Shown here: piece by piece, positions 1 through 6,781 of the stretch
How the letters are laid out: every line of letters begins with the position of its first letter
Position numbering within the stretch: position 1 is the stretch's first letter
NCBI GenBank assembly: GCA_964011275.1
Contig: CAXGOB010000125.1
Location: forward strand, 1-9,378
Direction of reading: 5' to 3'
DNA: 9,378 nucleotides
From: UBA7328 sp002471345
GTDB lineage: Bacteria; Bacteroidota; Bacteroidia; Chitinophagales; Saprospiraceae
Program-made: the position numbers and the translations under genes
Notes under the pieces: model-generated
Seen by the model: the letters and a program-made list of their open reading frames with translations, nothing else
Databases searched by the model: none
Told to the model about the DNA's origin: nothing

Positions 1-1155
1 ATCAAAGATATTTGGACTATTAGGACTTTTCCATTTGAAGGGAGGTATGGCATCCATCCAGTTGCTTTTATCCGTGAGGCCCCATAATGTTACCCCTTTG
101 CAAGCTGGATCATCTATGCAGATTTGTACTACATTTTTATATTGATCACCCTGCGCATTATATGGGTCATTTTCATTTCCAAATAGCAAAAGCCTCATGT
201 CTAATTCTGTTATCTCCACATCAAGGCCAAGCTCAGCAATCGATCGTATATACTTTTTCATTCCATCTAGATCATGGATATGACTAATATGATGAGATTG
301 TAAGCCTACCCCATGAATTGGGACTTCTTTGGCAACCAATCGTTTTAATAAATTTAAAAATTCTTTTGCTTGAGTACTTGAGTAATTTACTATTTGCTCA
401 TTAAGATAAAGAGCACAGTCAGGGTCTACTTTATGAGCTTCTCTAAATGCATATTCGATATACTCTTCACCCATTGCCTCAGTGAATATGCATGAGTAGA
501 GCCCTTTTGATCCCATCGGTTCATTAACTACGTCCCATGAAACCACTTTCCCCTTAAAATGCCCCATTACGATTTTAATATATTGAGAGATAATGGCTTT
601 CATCTCTATTTCTGGGTCAGTTGATTCTTTTACTTGATCTATCCATTCTACAGGATGAGTCATACCCGGATATTTACCCCATATCAGAGTATGCCCTCTC
701 AATCTCATATCATTCTTTTGAGCAAATTGAACTATCCTATCAGCATCTGAAAAATCGAATTCCCAATTATTAGCATCTTTTAGAAGAGAGCCGGGCTTAA
801 AATGATTTTCCGCTACCAAAGAATTGAACTCTGTAGAAATCAATTCTTTATATTCAGAATTTGGAGATGTAGCCACACCGATATAGAATGGAATTGAATC
901 TGCTAGAGTTTTTAATGAAGTAGATTTGATTAATGTAGAAACTTCATCATTTAGATAGGTTTTATCATATTCTCTGGGCCAATAAGTATATATGGAAGTC
1001 ACAATGCTTGTTAAAATTACAAGTCCATTGAGCATCAATAACCTCCTTCTAGTTTTTTTATGTCTTCTGGGCCAAATTAACCACGCTATCAATATCAATA
1101 GTGCCAAAGAGACTGCAATGATTTGAGGTTTAAAAAGTTGCCAAAGAATTCCCAT
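1..1155 (-). CDS. Membrane-anchored GH10 glycoside hydrolase (endo-1,4-beta-xylanase family), 3' end cut by window
   Basis: Predicted retaining glycoside hydrolase of family GH10, whose usual activity is hydrolysis of beta-1,4-xylan; the actual substrate is not shown by the sequence. 385 codons are visible and the C-terminus lies beyond position 1, probably by only a few tens of residues. Residues about 11-28 and 40-58 are hydrophobic and flank a basic loop (RRHKKTRRR, 30-38). This suggests two membrane helices with the loop in the cytoplasm and the catalytic domain (from about residue 85) outside the inner membrane. GH10 landmarks: ENHFK with K120, RGHTLIW (H155, W159), WDVVNEP with acid/base E212, GLQSH (Q286, H288), ITELD with nucleophile E317, and WGLTD (W358). 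The residue after W159 is Gly, not the His of many bacterial xylanases. The start at 1155 is the first ATG after an in-frame stop at 1164-1162. An internal ATG at 1035 is a rival start. It follows the barrel gene by 26 bp on the same strand. Confidence 0.93.
   Translation of the reverse strand, partial: MGILWQLFKPQIIAVSLALLILIAWLIWPRRHKKTRRRLLMLNGLVILTSIVTSIYTYWPREYDKTYLNDEVSTLIKSTSLKTLADSIPFYIGVATSPNSEYKELISTEFNSLVAENHFKPGSLLKDANNWEFDFSDADRIVQFAQKNDMRLRGHTLIWGKYPGMTHPVEWIDQVKESTDPEIEMKAIISQYIKIVMGHFKGKVVSWDVVNEPMGSKGLYSCIFTEAMGEEYIEYAFREAHKVDPDCALYLNEQIVNYSSTQAKEFLNLLKRLVAKEVPIHGVGLQSHHISHIHDLDGMKKYIRSIAELGLDVEITELDMRLLLFGNENDPYNAQGDQYKNVVQICIDDPACKGVTLWGLTDKSNWMDAIPPFKWKSPNSPNIFD
1041..1050 (-). 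promoter_or_regulatory. Shine-Dalgarno-like sequence before an internal ATG of the GH10 gene
   Basis: The minus strand reads AGAAGGAGGT here, five bases before an in-frame ATG at 1035-1033 (Met41 of the GH10 ORF). It is the only textbook ribosome binding site I noticed in the window. A start at Met41 would give a single N-terminal helix beginning MLNGLVILTS. Against this, the same bases encode the basic loop TRRR between two predicted helices, and Bacteroidota generally make little use of Shine-Dalgarno pairing, so the match may be a by-product of Arg codons. Confidence 0.35.
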
Positions 1156-1181
1156 TAAAGGTTAATATACCTATTACTTCA

Positions 1182-2366
1182 TCAATAACTCCATTTCATC
1201 CTTAAATAAAATACATTGGCTTGACTGCCGTATCCATTAGCCCCGTCTTGCAAAACCAATTGCCCTACAAGGTCTACATCCAAATTGTTAGCAATGGAGT
1301 AGGAGAGAGTAGGGCTGAGAAAAATAGGACGACTTTCAACTGGAGAATAGATAAAAGCAAAACCTCCATTTATCAAAGGAGTAATAGGAATGGTAGTTTG
1401 AATAAAAGTGGACCATTTATAGGGGTAGAGGTTTCTAGCAGATAAATCAAAAGAAAAAATATTAGAATTGGATTGATTGTTTGAGGAATCATTGAAAAGC
1501 AACCCACCAATGAAGTAGGTACCATTTCCCAAGGAATAATCAAAACTTGAAGTTATAGCAAATGCATTATCAACTTCATCAGATGTAGAATTAAACCAAC
1601 TGAATTCCCCTTTAAACCCAACGTCACTTATGCTTCCTGCCCAACCTCCACCAAGGACAACATCTTTACCACTCCATCCAGCTAGAATCTGATAGTCATA
1701 ATTGTTTTTATTGAATTTGTAGAGTCCCACAGCGACAATTTCATTGGTATCTTTAAAAGCTTTAATAGCAAATTCAATACTTCCAGCAAATCCGATAAAA
1801 TATCGCACCCTCAGTGCATCAGATCCAGGTCTTTCAGCATAATCAAAATCAGTGAAAGAATATGCATTAAATAAATCATTAGGATTCCATAAAGTGTTAA
1901 TACCCCAATTTATGCGTTGTCTACCCAATCTTACTTCAAGGTTCTCTTTTGTGTATTCTAGATATGCTCTATCTACAATACTATGAAGCAATATATTCTG
2001 ACCAGAATTGATCAAAGTCATATTGATTACATCATTGCCACCTTCAGTTAATAAATTTCCATAACCTGGTTGGATTCTTGAAAATTCACCAAAGAATAGT
2101 CTTGTTCTTAGCCCACTTTTGAATGTGATATTGTCAGATATGTAGTAATCGAGATTGAGCCTGTGATGAAGGAAATTGTCAGTTATGGTTTGTCTAGGTT
2201 GTCCTGGTGCCAATGAGAAATCGAAAAGACCTTGTAAAGATTTAATGTAACCGTTGATATGGATCTTAGATTCTTTTTCTTCAGATTGAGAGTAGATGAT
2301 GGTGGAACTTAGAATTATTAAAATGAGCAATAGTTTTCTCTTAAAATCTAATTGTAAGCTTTTCAC
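1182..2366 (-). CDS. Predicted outer-membrane beta-barrel protein of the transport operon
   Basis: A 394-residue secreted protein with the make-up of an outer-membrane beta-barrel. Residues 1-26 form a signal peptide (basic start KRK at 9-11, then LLLILIILSSTIIYSQ). The rest alternates polar and aromatic/hydrophobic residues with Gly- and Asn-rich turns, and the chain ends LRMKWSY with a terminal aromatic, as barrel proteins recognised by the BAM machinery usually do. A conserved-looking central stretch contains GRQRINWG, followed by WNPNDLFN and then DYAERPGSDALRV. This resembles the region in DUF1302-type barrels where a GRQ..WG motif is followed by an N/P-rich turn, but I cannot confirm family membership by eye. 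It lies 58 bp after the ATPase gene and 26 bp before the GH10 gene, in the same direction. Proposed role: the outer-membrane partner, channel or acceptor, for the ABC/LolA-like system upstream. A general porin is the main alternative. Confidence 0.8.
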   Translation of the reverse strand: MKSLQLDFKRKLLLILIILSSTIIYSQSEEKESKIHINGYIKSLQGLFDFSLAPGQPRQTITDNFLHHRLNLDYYISDNITFKSGLRTRLFFGEFSRIQPGYGNLLTEGGNDVINMTLINSGQNILLHSIVDRAYLEYTKENLEVRLGRQRINWGINTLWNPNDLFNAYSFTDFDYAERPGSDALRVRYFIGFAGSIEFAIKAFKDTNEIVAVGLYKFNKNNYDYQILAGWSGKDVVLGGGWAGSISDVGFKGEFSWFNSTSDEVDNAFAITSSFDYSLGNGTYFIGGLLFNDSSNNQSNSNIFSFDLSARNLYPYKWSTFIQTTIPITPLINGGFAFIYSPVESRPIFLSPTLSYSIANNLDVDLVGQLVLQDGANGYGSQANVFYLRMKWSY

Positions 2367-2424
2367 ATTGATGTTTTGTCTTTAAATGAATTCAGAATTT
2401 CATAATATCTTTTACCTCTATTGT

Positions 2425-3093
2425 CTAAACTATCTTCCCATCCACCAAAGTAATCACCCTTCTTGCACGATCAATAACTCTCTGATCATGAGTACTGAAT
2501 ACAAATGTCATTTTTTCCTTTTGATTTAGTTCTAACATCATATCCAGAAGGTTCGCCGTAGTAGTAGAATCGAGATTAGCTGTAGGTTCATCTGCTAAAA
2601 CGAAAGTAGGATTTGATGCCAATGCCCTTGCCACAGCTACTCTTTGTTGTTGCCCACCTGAAAGTTCTGACGGCCTTTTGTCCATTTTGTCACCCAGGTC
2701 TACAGCATTCAGAAGTTCTTCAGCTCTTTCAGTTCTTTCTTTGAGGTTTCTATTTTGTAGCACCATTACAAATTCTACATTTTCTTTGGCTGTGAGAACA
2801 GGAATGAGATTATAAGCTTGAAAAACAAAACCAATATTATCCCGTCTAAAATTGATCATCTCATTATCCTTGAAGGATGAAATATCAGTGTTGTTTATTA
2901 TTATGCTTCCTTTATCAGGAGTATCTAGTCCTCCTATAATGTTGAGCAAGGTTGTTTTTCCAGATCCTGACGGCCCTACAATAGCCGTGAATTCTCCTTT
3001 CTCTATACCTAAATCCACTCCTCTCAATGCATGTACAGGAATTTTATCGGGATTGTAAGTCTTGTGTATGCCTGTTGCTTTTATAATCTCCAT
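2425..3093 (-). CDS. ABC transporter ATPase, LolD/MacB type
   Basis: A 222-residue stand-alone nucleotide-binding subunit that should power the two permeases encoded just upstream. All catalytic motifs are intact: Walker A GPSGSGKT at 40-47, Q-loop Gln92 in FVFQAYNL, signature LSGGQ at 144-148, Walker B ending VLADE with catalytic Glu169, D-loop ANLD at 172-175, and the switch His202 in STHD. Size and motif wording (GLDTPDKG, NLIPVLTAKENV, ADEPTANLDS) fit the LolD/MacB/FtsE branch. That branch drives transmembrane mechanical work on periplasmic partners (lipoprotein release, tripartite efflux) instead of ordinary transport through a pore. Only 10 bp separate it from the permease gene before it, so it is co-transcribed. 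The lolD name is not assigned because the true LolCDE set of the organism may be elsewhere. Confidence 0.95.
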   Translation of the reverse strand: MEIIKATGIHKTYNPDKIPVHALRGVDLGIEKGEFTAIVGPSGSGKTTLLNIIGGLDTPDKGSIIINNTDISSFKDNEMINFRRDNIGFVFQAYNLIPVLTAKENVEFVMVLQNRNLKERTERAEELLNAVDLGDKMDKRPSELSGGQQQRVAVARALASNPTFVLADEPTANLDSTTTANLLDMMLELNQKEKMTFVFSTHDQRVIDRARRVITLVDGKIV

Positions 3094-3103
3094 GGGTGAA
3101 TTT

Positions 3104-4324
3104 CTAAATTTTACGCATTGCCTCTATTGGTTTCAGATTAATTGCTTTGATAGCCGGATAAATCGAGGCTAAAAGAGCAGTGAAAACAGTAGCTGTAGAT
3201 AAAGAAAAATATAATTCTGTAGGTATATAAGATTTGATCAAAGTGCTCATGCCAAACTGTTCCATACCATCTGAAAAAGCAGAAAGGTCCACTCCATGTT
3301 TACCAAAATAAGTTATTGATAACCATGATAATATGAGCCCAAAAGGAAGAGCAATAATTCCTAACATTAAGGTTTCAAAGACTATCATAAAGAAAACTCT
3401 AGTCTTATTCATTCCTAATGCCATCAGCATTCCAAGTTCTTTATTACGCTCTAGCACAGCCATGAGCATAGTGTTAATGATACCAAAAATGAGAGCCAGC
3501 ATGAAAATGGTAATGAATATGCGGTGTGATACTTCCATCTGTGATTCATACAGATTCGCATCTGGGGAGATTTCTTTATAATCTTCAATAAGTAAATGAG
3601 GGAATTGGTTTTGTATATCAGACTTTACTTGTGCCAGTTCTTTAGAATCGTCTAAAAATACCGCTATCTCATGGCTGGCATTGGGTAATACCAAGAGACG
3701 ATTGAGATCGGTCTGCTTTATCATAACAAAACTTTCATCATAAAGCGTATTTGCTGTACTGAATAAGCCAATAATTCTGAATGAACCAGCTACAATATCT
3801 CCTTGAGCATTTTGGAACTGCAGAACCAGTTTTTTACGAATTTTCAGTTTTAATCTTTCGGCCAATTTCTGAGCAATTATGATTTCATTCTTTTTATTCT
3901 CGGTGAAGTATTTTCCTTCTACTATTTTTTGATCAATATGGGATACTTGGCCTTCTTTTTCAGAATGAATTCCTTTTATCATGGCCCCTCGAGCCCCTCT
4001 ACTACTGCGTACCATTCCATTGACTAAGGTCCTTTGTGTTGCCGAAGATTGATAGGACTGATTATTAATGTATTGGAGAACAGACTCTGTGTTTTCAAGA
4101 GTAAACTCTACTTCTTGATCTTCTTTCCAATCGGGATTGTGAATTTGTATATGAGAGCTCTGATACCTAATTGTATTATCTACATAAGTGGTGATGAGCC
4201 CATAAGAAAAAGAAAGCATAAAAAGTATTGACCATATACCCACAAGTATAGATCCTATGACCACCCAACTACGAGTCTTATTCCGCCAAATGTTACGCCA
4301 CGCTATGGATAAAATCATTTTCAT
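3104..4324 (-). CDS. FtsX/LolC-E-type ABC transporter permease (second of pair)
   Basis: A 406-residue inner-membrane permease. The layout is that of the MacB/LolC/LolE family: a cytoplasmic N-terminus with the motif AWRNIWRNK, one helix at about 20-42, a long periplasmic domain (about 45-265), then three helices at about 268-290, 310-340 and 373-390. The helix 2-3 cytoplasmic loop contains ERNKELGMLMALGM, a characteristic FtsX-domain stretch thought to contact the ATPase, and the chain ends with LKPIEAMRKI. The start codon directly abuts the stop of the preceding permease (TAG then ATG at 4324), which argues for translational coupling. A second in-frame ATG two codons later (Met3) would make the N-terminus begin MILSIAWRNIWRNK, matching the partner permease, and is equally possible. 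It probably forms a heterodimer with that partner. Confidence 0.93.
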   Translation of the reverse strand: MKMILSIAWRNIWRNKTRSWVVIGSILVGIWSILFMLSFSYGLITTYVDNTIRYQSSHIQIHNPDWKEDQEVEFTLENTESVLQYINNQSYQSSATQRTLVNGMVRSSRGARGAMIKGIHSEKEGQVSHIDQKIVEGKYFTENKKNEIIIAQKLAERLKLKIRKKLVLQFQNAQGDIVAGSFRIIGLFSTANTLYDESFVMIKQTDLNRLLVLPNASHEIAVFLDDSKELAQVKSDIQNQFPHLLIEDYKEISPDANLYESQMEVSHRIFITIFMLALIFGIINTMLMAVLERNKELGMLMALGMNKTRVFFMIVFETLMLGIIALPFGLILSWLSITYFGKHGVDLSAFSDGMEQFGMSTLIKSYIPTELYFSLSTATVFTALLASIYPAIKAINLKPIEAMRKI

Positions 4325-5554
4325 CTAAGCCCTCATGGATTTTACTGGATCAAGTCTCATGATGCTATAAAGGGCATATAGCGCCATCAAACTTGTCAAA
4401 ATGAAAATGAAAATTGCTTGATTGGCAAATATGTCAAATTCGAAAGCAGTCGGTAGGTCTCCGCTCATTCCAAATTTTTCAAACGCCTCGGTAGCATCAC
4501 CTGCCATCATATCCACAGTAATAGGATTCACTTTCAAATAATATATTATGGGCATACTGATAAGGATTCCTAGTGCAGATCCTAGAAAACCTAAAATGAT
4601 AGTCTCTATCCATACGGTCAAAAATAACTTCCATCGTCCCATACCAATGGCAGTAAGAACTCCGAATTCATAACTTCTCTCTTTGGTCATCATGAGTATG
4701 GTGCCAAATAATGCAAAAGCTATTAAGAGGTAAAGAATTCCTAAGGTGATATATCCTCCTGCTTCATCCAATTGTCTTGCTTCTATAAGCTCTGGCATAA
4801 GTTCTTTCCAGGACATGAATTCATATTCTTTATTGGGTAGGATGAGGGTTTTGAGCTGACTCATAGCTTCTGGTAGCTCTTTCTTATCATCCATATTGAC
4901 TGCAATAGTAGTCGCTAAGCCTTCAGCCCTATAAAAGGTTTGTGCACATAGGATTGGCATGAGTAAGAGTCGTTTGTTAAGGTCAGGAAGTGCAAATTCA
5001 AAGATTCCAGAAATTGGGTATTTCCCAGCTGCATTCACACCATGATAACCCTGGGAGATGAGAACTAAAGTGTCATGGAGATGCAGACCTAATTTTTCTG
5101 CAAGTCCACTTGCCACCAGCACAGAATTGTCATCAAATGATAAATATTCTCCCTCAATCAGTTTGTCTTTGACATTAGTGAGACGATTTTCTTTTTCAGG
5201 TGATATGCCTAATACTAATACACCAGAAGTTAAATCTCCTTCAGAAGCTAGAGCAAATGATTCAATACGAGGAACTAAGTCATTAATTTCATTGATTTGA
5301 GATGGAATATTATCTACTATGGCTTTATAAGGAATAGCATTCTCAATGCTTTGATCGTCCCAATATCCATTTTTATGAATTTGTGCATAACCAAAATATG
5401 TTTTCACGGCGCCATCAACGGCAGAATCCCAAACACCTGCCTGAAATGAACGCATAAATGCAGACATAAAGACAGCAAATGCAATAGCTGCTAATGTAAT
5501 GAAGGTCCTTCTTTTATTTCGCCATATGTTTCGCCATGCGAGGCTGAGGATCAT
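4325..5554 (-). CDS. FtsX/LolC-E-type ABC transporter permease (first of pair)
   Basis: A 409-residue inner-membrane permease, paralogous to the next gene downstream. It starts MILSLAWRNIWRNK and has a helix at about 17-38, a large periplasmic domain to about 265, and helices at about 266-289, 309-337 and 380-398. The cytoplasmic loop ERSYEFGVLTAIGM is equivalent to ERNKELGMLMALGM in the partner, and the C-terminus ends RLDPVKSMRA. Both permeases also have a comparable periplasmic loop before the last helix (VDMMAGD to KFGMS here, VDLSAFSD to QFGMS in the partner), so they arose by duplication and then diverged. In the LolC/LolE and similar pairs such subunits form a heterodimer with non-equivalent contacts to a periplasmic carrier; the same is inferred here. 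It lies 144 bp after the LolA-like gene, with a long palindrome in the gap. Confidence 0.93.
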   Translation of the reverse strand: MILSLAWRNIWRNKRRTFITLAAIAFAVFMSAFMRSFQAGVWDSAVDGAVKTYFGYAQIHKNGYWDDQSIENAIPYKAIVDNIPSQINEINDLVPRIESFALASEGDLTSGVLVLGISPEKENRLTNVKDKLIEGEYLSFDDNSVLVASGLAEKLGLHLHDTLVLISQGYHGVNAAGKYPISGIFEFALPDLNKRLLLMPILCAQTFYRAEGLATTIAVNMDDKKELPEAMSQLKTLILPNKEYEFMSWKELMPELIEARQLDEAGGYITLGILYLLIAFALFGTILMMTKERSYEFGVLTAIGMGRWKLFLTVWIETIILGFLGSALGILISMPIIYYLKVNPITVDMMAGDATEAFEKFGMSGDLPTAFEFDIFANQAIFIFILTSLMALYALYSIMRLDPVKSMRA

Positions 5555-5644
5555 GAATTTTTATTCCATAAGTAATAGCTCAAGGTCGTAATTTTTTAAG
5601 TCGAGAGGACATAAAAGAATTTTTTAGAATAAGTCTAATTAACT

Positions 5645-5674
5645 TATCATATTAAATAATTATTTAATATGATA
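5645..5674. repeat. Perfect 30-bp A/T palindrome between the LolA-like and permease genes
   Basis: The left arm TATCATATTAAATAA (5645-5659) is followed at once by its exact reverse complement (5660-5674). There is no mismatch over 15 pairs and only one C:G pair per arm. An RNA copy could fold into a roughly 13-bp stem with a tight loop. A further TGATAAG at 5681-5687 can pair instead with CTTATCA at 5643-5649. Neither side is followed by a clear T-run in the direction of minus-strand transcription, so a classic intrinsic terminator is not supported. An operator, or an mRNA processing or stability element that sets the level of the first cistron relative to the permeases, fits better. Confidence 0.75.
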
Positions 5675-5698
5675 TAGAAATGATAAGAATTTTTCAGA

Positions 5699-6469
5699 TC
5701 ACCTCACCTTCTGCATATTCCTCACAGAAAAGAAGGATTCTTTGATTGGCTTACTAAAATCAAGACTCAAGTATTCTATTTTAGTCATATGGCCTTCTTC
5801 ATCTGCGGGTACCATTTCCATAATCCGGGGTAATATTCTGCCTCCCAAATCGGTAATTTCTTTAGCGGTCATAGTGTTAACTAAGTAGTCATCCTCATCA
5901 TAAAACTCAGTCTTAAGTTGGAGGTAGTCTTTGTGATCTATCCAAGTAATAACTTTTCCCCATACCACAGCTGCATCATCTTTTGGAGTTAAAGTTATTT
6001 CCCAACAGGGGCGACCTTCTAAGTCATCCTCACCTGTGATCTCATGAGTATAGTCCACAACCATGGATGACTGTTTTACCAAGTCGTCATTAGTAAAATC
6101 CGACCCCATCCAACTCTGCGACATCATGCTTGGTGGCATTTTAATAGTCCGATCAATTGACGGTTGCCAGTTCCACATTTCTTTGAATCTTTTTAAAAAT
6201 GCTGTGCCTTGATCTCTAGCTGGTTCAGTTACTAAAATCAATGAGAGATCATCTTGATAAGACCACATTTTCATGGTAGTTTCTCTGGACCAATCAGGTC
6301 GAATTATGCTCATTTTCATTTCACCTTGACTATAATCTCCTCGTTGTTTTTTGTCAGCTTTTTCTATGATGTCAATTGCTGTATGGTTCTGTGACTGTCC
6401 AATTTGAGGAAAAGATGAAAAAACTAAACAGAATATTGAAATCTGTATTTGGACTTGAATGTGTTTCAT
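5699..6469 (-). CDS. LolA-like periplasmic protein (outer membrane lipoprotein-sorting protein family)
   Basis: A 256-residue protein with a predicted signal peptide (residues 1 to about 26: weakly basic start, hydrophobic core ISIFCLVFSSF, likely cleavage near GQSQ). The mature chain matches the LolA-like family often annotated as outer membrane lipoprotein-sorting protein. Visible landmarks are ADKKQRGDYSQGEMKMSI, FLKRFKEMWNWQP, IDRTIKMPPSMM, WMGSDFTNDDLVK, then ITWIDHKDYLQLKTEFYDE and a C-terminal FFSVRNM. LolA-fold proteins are half-open beta-barrels that hold an acyl chain or hydrophobic cargo, so a periplasmic carrier between the downstream ABC transporter and the barrel is inferred. 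It is unlikely to be the housekeeping LolA, because it is longer and sits with dedicated permeases. First gene of the minus-strand cluster; a -7 box lies about 30 bp upstream of its ATG. No Shine-Dalgarno sequence is visible. Confidence 0.88.
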   Translation of the reverse strand: MKHIQVQIQISIFCLVFSSFPQIGQSQNHTAIDIIEKADKKQRGDYSQGEMKMSIIRPDWSRETTMKMWSYQDDLSLILVTEPARDQGTAFLKRFKEMWNWQPSIDRTIKMPPSMMSQSWMGSDFTNDDLVKQSSMVVDYTHEITGEDDLEGRPCWEITLTPKDDAAVVWGKVITWIDHKDYLQLKTEFYDEDDYLVNTMTAKEITDLGGRILPRIMEMVPADEEGHMTKIEYLSLDFSKPIKESFFSVRNMQKVR

Positions 6470-6498
6470 ATGTTGCGAGAATTACTTCTTTGATTTGT

Positions 6499-6506
6499 CA
6501 AAAATA
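6499..6506 (-). promoter_or_regulatory. Candidate Bacteroidota -7 promoter box for the LolA/ABC operon
   Basis: The minus strand reads TATTTTTG, an exact match to the Bacteroidota primary-sigma -7 consensus TAnnTTTG, about 30 bases before the start codon of the LolA-like gene. That would leave a 5' leader of roughly 20-25 bases. I see no good TTG-type -33 element at the usual distance, so the assignment rests on the -7 box and its position in A/T-rich DNA, where chance matches are easy. Confidence 0.4.
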
Positions 6507-6718
6507 TCTAATCATACCTTATTCTAAAATACGATTCTTTAAAATGACTATAAAGATTAATTCTATTTTGTTAAACTTATCTCAATTTTAAAATAGTAAA
6601 TAAAAATTTTAAAACTTACTAGAACATCTCCCTTTGCCTTGATACACCGAATCGAATCTTTGTACTTTAAATTTAAGCTTTGATTATATGGCCGATATAA
6701 AAATTTGTCATTTTTTTG

Positions 6719-6744
6719 ATTCTCTTAGATAAATATCAGAGAAT
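6719..6744. repeat. Interrupted inverted repeat in the divergent intergenic region
   Basis: The outer arms ATTCTCT (6719-6725) and AGAGAAT (6738-6744) are exact reverse complements. Inside them GATA (6728-6731) and TATC (6734-6737) also pair, with a two-base TA bulge on the left side, giving 11 pairs in total. No T-run follows on either strand, so it is not a terminator. Its position between divergent promoters would suit an operator. Confidence 0.5.
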
Positions 6745-6762
6745 ATGTAAGACCGCCAATTG

Positions 6763-6781
6763 CCTATTGTGAAACAATGGG
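6763..6781. repeat. Small hairpin-forming inverted repeat
   Basis: ATTGT (6766-6770) and ACAAT (6774-6778) flank GAA. In RNA the stem extends outward through a G-U pair and two C-G pairs, for eight pairs with a three-base loop. There is no following T-run. It lies about 125 bases before the EEP gene and could be an operator or a leader hairpin; chance is also possible at this size. Confidence 0.35.

Noticed and set aside
87..287. Plus-strand open frame of 66 codons
   Set aside because: Lies wholly antisense to the GH10 catalytic domain around the nucleophile region; no family signal.
1221..1445. Plus-strand open frame of 74 codons
   Set aside because: Antisense to the C-terminal half of the beta-barrel gene; composition is that of a shadow frame.
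5590..5626. Direct repeat AATTTTTTA at 5590-5598 and 5618-5626
   Set aside because: Nine A/T-only bases in A/T-rich spacer DNA; expected by chance.
6376..6591. Plus-strand open frame of 71 codons running into the divergent intergenic region
   Set aside because: Starts antisense inside the signal-peptide end of the LolA-like gene and covers its likely promoter; no recognisable protein features.
6674..6682. TAAGCTTTG as a plus-strand -7 box for the EEP gene
   Set aside because: One base too many between TA and TTTG and more than 220 bases from the start codon, with no convincing -33 element.
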